DNA of 64,000 nt, from assembly GCF_005503535.1 (NCBI RefSeq), contig NZ_SCNN01000008.1, positions 186,001-250,000 of the forward strand. Reading direction: 5' to 3'. The notes below the pieces were generated by a model. The model made no database searches. It had not been told where the DNA came from and worked only from the letters and a program-made list of their open reading frames with translations. The stretch is from Mesorhizobium comanense (GTDB lineage Bacteria > Pseudomonadota > Alphaproteobacteria > Rhizobiales > Rhizobiaceae). Below, piece by piece: positions 53,593-62,746 of the stretch; within the stretch, counting starts at the first letter, position 1, and the number at the start of each line of letters is the position of its first letter. The translations under genes and the position numbers were made by a program.

Positions 53593-54324
53593 TCGCGCAA
53601 CCTTTTCTCATCGGCAGCCTCAGCACTGGCGGCAACAATCCTTGTCACGGCAATTCCTCTCGCCGCTCTGGCCGACGCCCTGCGTCAGGGCTTCGTCCGC
53701 CTCGCCGAAGTCGACGCTTCGATCCGCCAGGACATACGCTACGCCGGCACGGACAACTTCCTCCACCGCAAGGTCAATGGCTATGACGCCCCCGACTGCA
53801 TCCTCACCCGGCAAGCGGCGTTGGCTCTTGCCGGCGTCCAGAAGGCGATTGCCTCCGAAGGCCTGACATTGGTCGTCTTCGATTGTTACCGCCCTGCCCG
53901 CGCCGTCGCCGACATGGGCAACTGGGCCGCCCAGGGCGGACCGTCCGACCCGCAATGGTACCCGAAGGTCGGTCGTGGCGATCTCATCGCCAAGGGCTTT
54001 CTCGCCCGCCTGTCGGCGCATTCGCGCGGCTCGACCGTCGATCTCTCCATCGCACGGATCAACGATCGCTCCATCGAGAAGCCTGCCTGCGGCGCCATCG
54101 ATGCCGATACGCTCGACTTCGGCACCGGCTTCGATTGTTTCGACCCCGCAAGCGAGACGGCGCACCGCCCTCTTGGCAAGCAAGCCGTGTCAAACCGAAA
54201 ATTGCTGGTCGAGGCCATGCAAGCAGGCGGCTTCAAGAACTATGGCCGCGAATGGTGGCACTTCACACTTGTTGGCGAACCATTCGACGAACAGCGTTTC
54301 GACTTTCCTGTCAGCCGCGATTAG
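53566..54324 (+). CDS. D-alanyl-D-alanine dipeptidase (VanX/DdpX family)
   Basis: 252 residues from ATG 53566. The zinc and catalytic residues match VanX: H152 and D159 in SAHSRGSTVD, and E229 and H232 in EWWH. Signal peptide is NLFSSAASALAATILVTAIPLAALADA, so it acts in the periplasm, cleaving D-Ala-D-Ala from wall turnover. The start lies inside the right arm of palindromic element E, with GGGGGAG touching the ATG. The open frame continues upstream to 53404, but that part is only repeat sequence. Confidence 0.85.
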   Translation: MAGRPERGASRNLFSSAASALAATILVTAIPLAALADALRQGFVRLAEVDASIRQDIRYAGTDNFLHRKVNGYDAPDCILTRQAALALAGVQKAIASEGLTLVVFDCYRPARAVADMGNWAAQGGPSDPQWYPKVGRGDLIAKGFLARLSAHSRGSTVDLSIARINDRSIEKPACGAIDADTLDFGTGFDCFDPASETAHRPLGKQAVSNRKLLVEAMQAGGFKNYGREWWHFTLVGEPFDEQRFDFPVSRD

Positions 54325-54376
54325 AGTTGGGCGTGAGTGGTGATCGCCTGTGTTTGCAAGAGACAAGCTGGCTAAA

Positions 54377-54390
54377 TTGTACCTGTACAA
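54377..54390. promoter_or_regulatory. Dyad TTGTAC-N2-GTACAA upstream of the autotransporter
   Basis: Perfect 6-bp half-sites with a 2-bp spacer, 133 bp before the autotransporter start in a 198-bp A/T-rich region. It looks like a regulator binding site; the regulator is unknown. Confidence 0.4.
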
Positions 54391-54522
54391 CAGTAAATTA
54401 GCGGGTTGTTGCATTAATACAACATAATTTATTGATCACTAAAATTCCCACTGCGAATGTAAGACTCAAATTGCATTTTTTTTGTGCAGGCGTACCCCTG
54501 TCCAGGGTTGGGAGGGCTTTAA

Positions 54523-57500
54523 ATGGGTTTGTCCGCTGGTTCTGACGCTGCATTTTCGCGCGGCAATGTCCAATCATGTCCAAGGCGCCGCCATTTGCTG
54601 CTCCTCGGCACGGCGCTCGGCTCGACGCTGATAGCATTCTCCGCCTCGCCCTCCTTGGCCGCGAATTGCACGCAGCCGGCCTCGCCGTCGCCGATCACGG
54701 TCACGGGCGCGGCGACACCGATAGCCTGCACCAACACCGTTCCGCGCACGGCAACCGTGGCCGGCGACAATGCGATCGGCATCGTCACGACCGGAAACGG
54801 CAACACCGTCGACATCACCAACAGCGGGCTGCTGACGACGAATTCAACCGCCCTCATCCCCGGCCCCAGCTTCGCGCAGTCGAAAGGCGCACGCGGCATC
54901 TATGCCGGAACCAACGGCATCGGCGCCGACATCACTATAAACAACACCGGCGCGATCAACTCCTACAGCGACAGCATAAAGGCGGTCAGCGCCGCCACGA
55001 GCGGCCCGGTTTCCAGCAGCGACACGCATATAAGCATCACCAATTCGGGCGCCCTGAACGCCGGCCCCAACGCCGAGGGCATCTTCGCCAACGCCAGCTA
55101 CGGCTCCAACAATGCGGTGACCATCAACAACAGCGGCGCCATCCAGACCGGCGCCAGTGCCTCGTTGAGCGGCACTTCGTCAGGCATCTTCGCCGATGTC
55201 GATGGTGACAATGGCAAGATCAACGTGACCAACAGCGCCGCGATCAGCACGTCGGGCGCAAGTGCCGCCGGCATCTCGGCGATCGCCAGTTACTATCATG
55301 GCGACAACAGCAGCATCGTCATCAACAACAAGGCGGCCGGCACGATCACCACCACGGGCGCCAGCGCCTACGGCATCTTCGCCCAGGCCGGCAGCATCAA
55401 TCCGAACAACTCACCGCCCAATCCCGACAATGGCGGCACCATCAAGATCACCAACGCGGCCACCATCAGCGCGGGCTACACCGGCGTCGCCGGCTTCACC
55501 TATGGCAGCGGCGGCAACATCACCATCGACAACAAGGGCAACATCACCTCCGGCACCGGCGGCGCCGACGGATCCGACGGCATCAAGGCGTCCGCCAACA
55601 GCGGCAACTCCACCATCACCGTCACCAACAGCGGCAACATCGACACCACCAGCGGCGGCGACAAGTCGGTCGGCATCGAGGCCGTCAATGGTCCCGGCTT
55701 CACCGGTTCGAACCTTGCCATCTCCGTCACCAACTCCGGCAACATCACGACTGGCGCTGAGTCCGCCGGCATCAAGGCCGCCTCGACCGGCGACAATGGT
55801 TCCGTGACCGTCGACAACAGCGGCGCCATCCAGACCGGCGCCAGCGTTTCGACCATCGGCGGTTCGACCGGCATCTTCGCCGATGCCGACGGCGACAACA
55901 CCAAGGTCAGCGTCACCAACAACGGCGCCATCAGCACGATCGGCACCAGTGCGGCCGGCATTTCCGCCATTGCCAACTACTATCATGGCAACAATGGCAG
56001 CGTCGTCGTCAACAACAAGGCTGGCGGCACCATCACGACAACGGGCAACGAAGCTTACGGCATCTTTGCCCAGGCCGGCAGTATCAACCCGACCAACTCG
56101 CCGCCCAATCCCGACAATGGCGGCACCGTCAAGATCACCAATGCGGCCACCATCAGCGCCGGTTATATGGGCGTTGCCGGCTTCACCTATGGCAGCGGCG
56201 GCAACATCACCATCGACAACAAGGGCAACATAACCTCCGGCACCGGCGGCGCCAACGGGTCCGACGGCATCAAGGCGTCCGCCAACAGCGGCAACTCCAC
56301 CATCACCGTCACCAACAGTGGCAACATCGACACCACCAGCGGCGGCGACAAGTCGGTCGGCATCGAGGCCGTCAACGGTCCCGGCTTCACCGGTTCGAAC
56401 CTTGCCATCTCCGTCACCAACTCCGGCAACATCACGACTGGCGCTGAGTCCGCCGGCATCAAGGCCGCCTCGACCGGTAACAATGGTTCCGTGACCGTCG
56501 ACAACAGCGGCGCCATCCAGACCGGCGCCAGCGTTTCGACCATCGGTGGTTCGACCGGTATCTTCGCCGATGCCGACGGCGACAACACCAAGGTCAGCGT
56601 CACCAACAACGGCGCCATAAGCACGATCGGCACCAGTGCGGCCGGCATCTCGGCGATCGCAAACTACTATCACGGCAACAATGGCAGCGTCGTCGTCAAC
56701 AACAAGGCCGGTGGCACCATCACGACCACGGGCAACGAAGCCTACGGCATCTTCGCGCAGGCGGGCAGTGTCAACCCGACCAATTCACCGCCCAACCCTG
56801 ACAATGGCGGCACGGTCAAGATCACCAACGCGGCGACCGTCAGGGCCGGCTATATGGGTGTCGCCGGCTTCACCTATGGCAATGGCGGCAACATCACCAT
56901 CGACAACAAGGGCGACATCACCTCCGGCACCGGTGGCGCCGGTGGCTCCGACGGCATCAAGGCGTTTATCCACGGCAATGACACGACCATCACGGTCACC
57001 AACAGCGGCGACATCGACACCACCGCGGGCGGGCTGAAATCGGTCGGCATTCAGGCCCTTGGCGGCAGTGCGTCCACCAACTCCAATGTGAATATCTCAA
57101 TCACCAACTCGGGCGACATCCGGACCGCTCAGAATTCCGTCGGCATTTTTGGCAACGCGGGCGGTCTCGATGCCGTCGTCACAATCGACAACAGCGGCCG
57201 TATCGAGACCGGGGCCAGCACGTCGACTTCTGGCGGATCGAGCGGCATCTTTGCCGATGTCGACGGCGAGAATGGCCAGGTCAACGTCACCAACAACGGC
57301 GCGATCGTGACGACCGGCCTCACCGCCGCCGGCATTTCCGCAATCGCCAATTACTACAATGGCAACAACGGCAGCATCGTCATCAACAACAAGGCTGGCG
57401 GCGTGATCACGACAACCGGCAGCGATGCATCCGGCATCTCGGCCATAGCCGGCAGTTTGAACGCGGTCGGCACCGGCCCCAACAGCAACGACAACGGCAC

Positions 57501-59388
57501 CATCGACATCACCAATGCCGCCCGGGTCAATGCAGGCGGCAAGGGCATTGCCGCTTATACCTACGGTTCCAACGGCACCATTACCGTCAACAACAAAGGC
57601 GATGTCTATTCGGCAAATGAGGAAGGCATCTACGCCAAGACAAACGGCGCCGACGCCACGATCATCATCACCAATGACAGTGATGTTTACGGCAAGACTG
57701 CCGGCATCAGGGCCGATTCCATCGGCGGGTCCACCATCAATGTCGGCACGTCGGGCTATGTCGGCGCCGACAACTATCTCGCCATCAAGTCCATGGCCGG
57801 GACGGCTCAGATCAACGACAACGGCATCATTGCCGGCCGCGTCGAATTGAGCGACGCCGGCAATGTCATGAACATCAACGACAAGGGCGTCTTCCGGGCC
57901 TTCACCGACAGCAAATTCGGCGCCGGCAATGACACGCTCTACAATTCCGGCATCGTCAACGCGTCAGGCAGCTATTTCGGGTCTGCACCAAACACGGTCA
58001 GCATCACCGGCCTTGAGAATTTCGTCAACGGCAGCCTTGGTTCCGGCCGAGGCATGACAACGATGATCGACGGCGTGGTCGGCGACAAGCTCACCACCTC
58101 CGGCAACTTCACCGGCCGGGGCAATTCCAAGCTCGGTGTCGACACAAACTTTGCGAACAACACTTCGGACACGCTGACGATCGGCGGCAACTCCTACGGC
58201 CACACCAATCTGGTGGTGAACGTCACCGCGATCGCGCCCGGCGTGCCGACCGCGACCTTCATCCCGGTCGTCACCGTCACCGGCACGACGTCGGACAGCA
58301 ATTTCGACGTCCCCGCCCCGGTCAACGCCGGTCTCTTCGCCTACGACCTGTTCCTGCAGGGCAACCAGCATGGCCTGCGCTATGTCGGCCTCGGCAACGC
58401 CGCCTTCGAACTGCCCGCCGGCATCACCGGCGCGCAGGATGTGTGGGAGGACACCACCGGCTTCTGGCAGGACCGCATGGCCGACCTGCGCAGCGACGCC
58501 ACCGGCACCCACAATGCCGACATGCCGGAAGAACATCTCGCCGCCCGCATGGGCGGTGTGTGGGCCCGCGCGATGGGCGACTGGTCGAGCCGCGACGCCG
58601 ATACCAGCTATACCGATCCGATCTCGCAGCAGACGGAAACGCTCAATCTCGACCGCAGGCAGCGCACCGGCGCCTTCCTCGGCGGCATCGACATGGGCCT
58701 GCAGGGCGTGGCCGGCGGCGACATGCTGTTCGGCGTCATGGCCGGCTATGTCACCTCCACGCTCGACTTCACGGCGACCGGCGACAGCTGGACCTACAAG
58801 GGCGGCACGGTCGGCGCTTATGCCACCTACATCAATGGCGGCTTCTACCTCGATGGCCTCGTCAAGGCGGACTTCCTCAACGTCGACATCAACGACGGCC
58901 AGGGCGCCATCGGCGACAAGGCGAGCACCAACGCCACCAATATCGGCGTGCGCCTCGACACCGGCTACCGCGTCGGCATGGGCTGGGGCTTCATAGAGCC
59001 GCAGGCCAGCCTGCAATGGGTCCACACCAATATGGACTCGGTCTCGATCTTCGGCGGCGCCGTCGACTTCCAGAACGGCAGCAGCGGCCGCGCCAAGATC
59101 GGCGTGCGCGTCGGCACCGACTTGCAGATGAACGGCTTGACCGTGACACCCGACCTGACGCTGAGCGTGTGGAACCACTTCGGCAGCACCAACTCCGTCA
59201 ACATCGACTTCCCCGGCAATGCCTTCTCGGCGACCGACAGCGCCGGCAACGGCACGTTTGGTGAAGTCGGCGTCGGCGTGAATGTAGCGAGCGCCAACAA
59301 CTGGTCCGGCGTGGTGCGCGGCAGTGTCCGCTTCGGCGACCACTACAGCGCCGGTTCCATCGGCGCGTCCGTCCGCTACGGCTGGTAG
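54523..59388 (+). CDS. Autotransporter with 229-residue tandem passenger repeats
   Basis: 1621 residues. An extended signal peptide (to about 46, SPSLAAN) is followed by a passenger of repeated ITITNSG/NNKA-type strands that should form a beta-helix. From about residue 203 a unit of 229 residues repeats four times. The C-terminal beta-barrel domain (about 1340-1621) starts near VWARAMGDWS and ends in VRYGW with a terminal aromatic residue, as type V secretion barrels do. GGGAGGG precedes the ATG. The passenger is Asn/Gly/Thr-rich and has only early cysteines. Adhesin or surface role is inferred. Confidence 0.93.
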   Translation: MGLSAGSDAAFSRGNVQSCPRRRHLLLLGTALGSTLIAFSASPSLAANCTQPASPSPITVTGAATPIACTNTVPRTATVAGDNAIGIVTTGNGNTVDITNSGLLTTNSTALIPGPSFAQSKGARGIYAGTNGIGADITINNTGAINSYSDSIKAVSAATSGPVSSSDTHISITNSGALNAGPNAEGIFANASYGSNNAVTINNSGAIQTGASASLSGTSSGIFADVDGDNGKINVTNSAAISTSGASAAGISAIASYYHGDNSSIVINNKAAGTITTTGASAYGIFAQAGSINPNNSPPNPDNGGTIKITNAATISAGYTGVAGFTYGSGGNITIDNKGNITSGTGGADGSDGIKASANSGNSTITVTNSGNIDTTSGGDKSVGIEAVNGPGFTGSNLAISVTNSGNITTGAESAGIKAASTGDNGSVTVDNSGAIQTGASVSTIGGSTGIFADADGDNTKVSVTNNGAISTIGTSAAGISAIANYYHGNNGSVVVNNKAGGTITTTGNEAYGIFAQAGSINPTNSPPNPDNGGTVKITNAATISAGYMGVAGFTYGSGGNITIDNKGNITSGTGGANGSDGIKASANSGNSTITVTNSGNIDTTSGGDKSVGIEAVNGPGFTGSNLAISVTNSGNITTGAESAGIKAASTGNNGSVTVDNSGAIQTGASVSTIGGSTGIFADADGDNTKVSVTNNGAISTIGTSAAGISAIANYYHGNNGSVVVNNKAGGTITTTGNEAYGIFAQAGSVNPTNSPPNPDNGGTVKITNAATVRAGYMGVAGFTYGNGGNITIDNKGDITSGTGGAGGSDGIKAFIHGNDTTITVTNSGDIDTTAGGLKSVGIQALGGSASTNSNVNISITNSGDIRTAQNSVGIFGNAGGLDAVVTIDNSGRIETGASTSTSGGSSGIFADVDGENGQVNVTNNGAIVTTGLTAAGISAIANYYNGNNGSIVINNKAGGVITTTGSDASGISAIAGSLNAVGTGPNSNDNGTIDITNAARVNAGGKGIAAYTYGSNGTITVNNKGDVYSANEEGIYAKTNGADATIIITNDSDVYGKTAGIRADSIGGSTINVGTSGYVGADNYLAIKSMAGTAQINDNGIIAGRVELSDAGNVMNINDKGVFRAFTDSKFGAGNDTLYNSGIVNASGSYFGSAPNTVSITGLENFVNGSLGSGRGMTTMIDGVVGDKLTTSGNFTGRGNSKLGVDTNFANNTSDTLTIGGNSYGHTNLVVNVTAIAPGVPTATFIPVVTVTGTTSDSNFDVPAPVNAGLFAYDLFLQGNQHGLRYVGLGNAAFELPAGITGAQDVWEDTTGFWQDRMADLRSDATGTHNADMPEEHLAARMGGVWARAMGDWSSRDADTSYTDPISQQTETLNLDRRQRTGAFLGGIDMGLQGVAGGDMLFGVMAGYVTSTLDFTATGDSWTYKGGTVGAYATYINGGFYLDGLVKADFLNVDINDGQGAIGDKASTNATNIGVRLDTGYRVGMGWGFIEPQASLQWVHTNMDSVSIFGGAVDFQNGSSGRAKIGVRVGTDLQMNGLTVTPDLTLSVWNHFGSTNSVNIDFPGNAFSATDSAGNGTFGEVGVGVNVASANNWSGVVRGSVRFGDHYSAGSIGASVRYGW
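55131..57878 (+). repeat. Four 687-bp tandem repeats in the autotransporter
   Basis: CAGCGGC...-type unit starts occur at 55131, 55818, 56505 and 57192, exactly 687 bp apart. Sequence in about 55500-56100 is nearly the same as in 56187-56787, so the middle copies are recent; the first start and fourth unit are more diverged. Confidence 0.85.
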
Positions 59389-59415
59389 CCGGTCAGGTCC
59401 TGGCTGAAATGCTTG

Positions 59416-59436
59416 CGCCGGCCCTCGTGGCCGGCG
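59416..59436 (+). terminator. Hairpin after the autotransporter
   Basis: Perfect CGCCGGCC/GGCCGGCG stem with a 5-nt loop, 27 nt past the autotransporter stop. No T-tract follows. Confidence 0.45.
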
Positions 59437-59490
59437 TAGTCATGACCAGGACAATTTCGGGAAAACGTTGAGCAGTTGCCGTTCAGGGCT

Positions 59491-60624
59491 ATGTCAGACA
59501 AAGCTCTGAAGTCCATCCATGGAGCGAGCGTGAACACACCCAAGGCCGCCGACGAAGCCACCGCAAACCCGGCGCAGGCGGAGCCGGCCGAGCAGCAGAC
59601 CAATGTCTCGCTGTCGCGCGGCTTCATCGCCTGGCTGGAGACGGCGAACTGTTCCCTGGCCTTCACCTCCTACCAGACCGGACAATTGTTCCTCGTCGGC
59701 CTGACCGCCGACAAGAAGGCCTCGATCCACCAGACCAGCTTCACCAGGGCCATGGGCGTCACCATTGCCGGCCAGCGCATCATCCTGGCTTCCGACATCG
59801 CGGTGTGGCGGCTGGAGAACATTCTTGGGCCCGGCCAGGTCGCCAACAATGTCTACGACCGCATGTATGTGCCCCGCGCGGCCTCCTACACGGGAGACCT
59901 CGACATTCACGAGCTGGCGGTGCGCGAGGACGGCCAGATCGTCTTCATCAACACCAAGTTCTCGTGCCTGGCGACGCTCAGCCCGACGCATTCCTTCCGG
60001 CCGCTATGGAAGCCTTCCTTCATCAGCAAGCTTGTGCCGGAGGACCGCTGCCACCTCAATGGCCTCGCCATGCAGAACGGGCGCGCCCGCTATGTCAGCG
60101 CCATCAGCCGCTCGGACTCGGTCAGCGGCTGGCGCGACCGCCGCTGGGAAGGCGGCATGATCATCGATATCACCGAGGATAAGGTCGTGGTCGACGACCT
60201 GTCGATGCCGCACTCGCCGCGCGTCCATGACGGCGCGCTGTGGGTGCTGGATTCCGGCCGCGGCTTCCTGGTGCGCATCGATCCGAAGACCGGCGAGAAG
60301 CAGAACATAGCCTTCTGCCCCGGCTTCCTGCGCGGCCTGAGCTTCCACGGCCGCTTTGCCATGGTCACCACGTCGCTGCCGCGCGACGGCCTGTTCAAGG
60401 ACCTGCCGCTCCAGGCCAATCTCGAGGCGCGCGACGCCGAGCCGCGTTGCGCGCTCTACATCATCGACCTGCACACCGGCGGCATCGCCGAATGGATCGA
60501 GCTCAAGGGACATATCACCGAGCTGTTCGACATTTCAGTCATTCCCGCCTGCCGCTGCCCCTCCTCGGTGCCGCTCAACAGCCCCAACATGGCCTCGCTG
60601 ATCACCATAGACAGCGAAGCCTGA
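59491..60624 (+). CDS. TIGR03032-like beta-propeller protein
   Basis: 377 residues. The pattern SRGFIAWLETANCSLAFTSYQTGQLFLVGL, VYDRMYVPRAASYTGDLDIHEL, FSCLATLSPTHSFRPLWKPSFIS, EDRCHLNGLAM and the later SPRVHDGALWVLDSGRG matches the TIGR03032/DUF4915 family as I know it; this protein family has no assigned function. Six or more repeated beta elements suggest a propeller. No signal peptide. ATG 59491 has AGGGCT close by; a TTG at 59476 is possible. It lies between the autotransporter and the sulfate operon. Confidence 0.8.
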   Translation: MSDKALKSIHGASVNTPKAADEATANPAQAEPAEQQTNVSLSRGFIAWLETANCSLAFTSYQTGQLFLVGLTADKKASIHQTSFTRAMGVTIAGQRIILASDIAVWRLENILGPGQVANNVYDRMYVPRAASYTGDLDIHELAVREDGQIVFINTKFSCLATLSPTHSFRPLWKPSFISKLVPEDRCHLNGLAMQNGRARYVSAISRSDSVSGWRDRRWEGGMIIDITEDKVVVDDLSMPHSPRVHDGALWVLDSGRGFLVRIDPKTGEKQNIAFCPGFLRGLSFHGRFAMVTTSLPRDGLFKDLPLQANLEARDAEPRCALYIIDLHTGGIAEWIELKGHITELFDISVIPACRCPSSVPLNSPNMASLITIDSEA

Positions 60625-60689
60625 GCGGCCAGCAGCCGCCTCCCACCACAACGCCTGCCCCCGGCGGGCCCTCGGCCTGAGTGAACCGC

Positions 60690-60764
60690 GGGCAAATTTG
60701 CCCCGGGCGCAAGGGAGGAAGAAATTTCTCATCGGAGCCAAATGCCGTCGAAGATTTTCTTCGA
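60690..60764. promoter_or_regulatory. Palindromes upstream of the sulfate operon
   Basis: GGGCAAATTTGCCC at 60690-60703 is a perfect 14-bp palindrome. TCGAAGA/TCTTCGA with a 3-nt loop follows at 60748-60764. Both lie in the 219-bp gap before sbp and could be an operator and a short terminator or leader hairpin. Confidence 0.4.
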
Positions 60765-60843
60765 AGGGGCAAAAAAGGCAACATTCAATGCATCTTATTT
60801 CTATCAATTCGCTAGATTTGGCGCGGGTTCAACGGAGGCAGAA

Positions 60844-61872
60844 ATGACCAAACCTCATTTCCGGAAACTGCTCGGCGCGCTGGTCGCCACATCTGTCCAG
60901 TTCGGCACGCTCGGTTTCGCGTTCGCCGACACCACCATCCTCAACGTGTCCTACGATCCGACGCGCGAGCTCTACAAGGCCTATGACGAGGCCTTCGCCG
61001 CGCACTGGAAGGCCGAGACCGGCGAGACGGTGACGATCCAGCAGTCGCATGGCGGATCGGGCGCGCAGGCGCGTGCCGTGATCGACGGCCTCGACGCCGA
61101 TGTGGTGACGCTGGCGCTCGAGGGCGACATCAACGCCATCGTCTCCAAGTCGAAGAAGATCAACCCCGACTGGCGCACGAAATTCGAAAACAATTCAGCG
61201 CCTTACACCTCCACGATCATCTTTCTCGTGCGCAAGGGCAACCCCAAGGGCATCCATGACTGGGGCGATCTCGTCAAGGACGGCGTCCAGGTGATCACGC
61301 CCAACCCCAAGACGTCAGGTGGCGCGCGCTGGAACTATCTGGCCGCCTGGGCCTACGCCAATGCCAATGACGGCGGCGACGAGGCCAAGACCAAGGAGTT
61401 CGTCGGCAAGCTCTACGCCAATGCCCCGGTGCTCGACACCGGCGCGCGCGGCTCGACCGTCACCTTCGCGCAAAAAGGCCTCGGCGACGTGCTGATCGCC
61501 TGGGAGAACGACGCCTATCTGGCGCTCGACGAATTCGGCGCCGACAATTTCGACATCATCTATCCGCCGACCTCCATCCTGGCCGAGCCGCCGGTCGCCG
61601 TGGTCGATGCCAACGTCGACGCCAGGGGCACGCGCAAGGTGGCCGAGGCCTATCTGAACTACCTTTATTCCAAGGAAGGCCAGACCATCATCGCCAAGAA
61701 CCACTACCGGCCGTCCAAGCCCGAACTGGTGCCGGCCGAGGATCTCGCCAAGCTGCCGCCGATCAAGCTGATCACCATCGACGATCCGCTTTTCGGCGGC
61801 TGGAAGAAGGCACAGCCTTATCATTTCGGCGACGGTGGTATATTCGACCAGATCTACAAGCCGGCCCAGTAA
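60844..61872 (+). CDS. sbp: Sulfate ABC transporter substrate-binding protein
   Basis: 342 residues. Signal peptide to about residue 28 ([10 protein letters not shown]), then the sulfate-binding family pattern [49 protein letters not shown], and [19 protein letters not shown]. These loops bind sulfate or thiosulfate in the periplasm. GGAGG precedes ATG 60844. First gene of the sbp-cysT-cysW-cysA operon. Confidence 0.94.
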   Translation: MTKPHFRKLLGALVATSVQFGTLGFAFADTTILNVSYDPTRELYKAYDEAFAAHWKAETGETVTIQQSHGGSGAQARAVIDGLDADVVTLALEGDINAIVSKSKKINPDWRTKFENNSAPYTSTIIFLVRKGNPKGIHDWGDLVKDGVQVITPNPKTSGGARWNYLAAWAYANANDGGDEAKTKEFVGKLYANAPVLDTGARGSTVTFAQKGLGDVLIAWENDAYLALDEFGADNFDIIYPPTSILAEPPVAVVDANVDARGTRKVAEAYLNYLYSKEGQTIIAKNHYRPSKPELVPAEDLAKLPPIKLITIDDPLFGGWKKAQPYHFGDGGIFDQIYKPAQ

Positions 61873-61894
61873 GCTAAACCTAGATCAGGACGAC

Positions 61895-62746
61895 ATGACC
61901 ACAGCACCCGCGCAGGCGGGGTGGCGATTCAGACAGCCGAGCGTCATTCCGGGTTTCGGATTGACGCTCGGCTTCTCGCTTGCCTACCTCACCCTCATCA
62001 TCCTCATCCCGCTGTCCGGGCTGATCTGGCGTTCGGCCTCGCTTGGCTGGGTCGATTTCTGGGCCATTGCCTCGGATCGCCGCACGATCAACGCGCTCCA
62101 GATCAGCTTCGGCACCGCTTTCATCGCGGCTGCCGTCAATGTCGTCTTCGGCACGCTCGTCGCCTGGGTGCTGGTGCGCTACCGTTTTCCCGGCCGGCGC
62201 ATCGTCGATGCCATGGTCGACCTGCCTTTCGCGCTGCCGACGGCTGTGGCCGGCATAGCGCTCACCACGCTCTACGCGCCGAATGGCTGGATCGGCAAAC
62301 TGCTGATGCCGCTTGGGCTGAAGGTCGCCTACACACCGCTCGGCATCGTCATCGCGCTGATTTTCATCGGCCTGCCCTTCGTCGTGCGCACCGTGCAGCC
62401 GATCATGGAAGAGATCGACAAGGAAGTGGAGGAAGCAGCCGCCACGCTCGGCGCGAGCCGCTTCCAGATCATCACCCGCATCCTGTTTCCGGGACTGGCG
62501 CCGGCCATCATCACCGGCTTTTCGCTCGCCTTCGCGCGCGGTGTCGGCGAATACGGCTCGGTCATCTTCATCGCCGGCAATCTGCCTTACAAATCCGAGA
62601 TCGCGCCATTGCTCATCGTCATCCGGCTCGAGGAATACAATTACCCCGCGGCAACCGCGATCGCGGCAATCATGCTGGCGCTGTCGTTCCTCATGCTGTT
62701 GATCGTCAATCTGGTGCAGACATGGAGCCGCAAGCGCTATGGCTGA
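61895..62746 (+). CDS. cysT: Sulfate ABC transporter permease CysT
   Basis: 283 residues, six membrane segments. Typical strings: VDLPFALPTAVAGIALTTLY and the coupling loop EEAAATLGASRFQIITRILFP, then GFSLAFARGVGEYGSVIFIAGN. AGGA precedes ATG 61895. It overlaps cysW by 8 nt. Confidence 0.94.
   Translation: MTTAPAQAGWRFRQPSVIPGFGLTLGFSLAYLTLIILIPLSGLIWRSASLGWVDFWAIASDRRTINALQISFGTAFIAAAVNVVFGTLVAWVLVRYRFPGRRIVDAMVDLPFALPTAVAGIALTTLYAPNGWIGKLLMPLGLKVAYTPLGIVIALIFIGLPFVVRTVQPIMEEIDKEVEEAAATLGASRFQIITRILFPGLAPAIITGFSLAFARGVGEYGSVIFIAGNLPYKSEIAPLLIVIRLEEYNYPAATAIAAIMLALSFLMLLIVNLVQTWSRKRYG

Noticed and set aside
54523..58000. Possible CRISPR array because of regularly spaced repeats
   Set aside because: The period is 687 bp, coding and in frame; it is a protein repeat.
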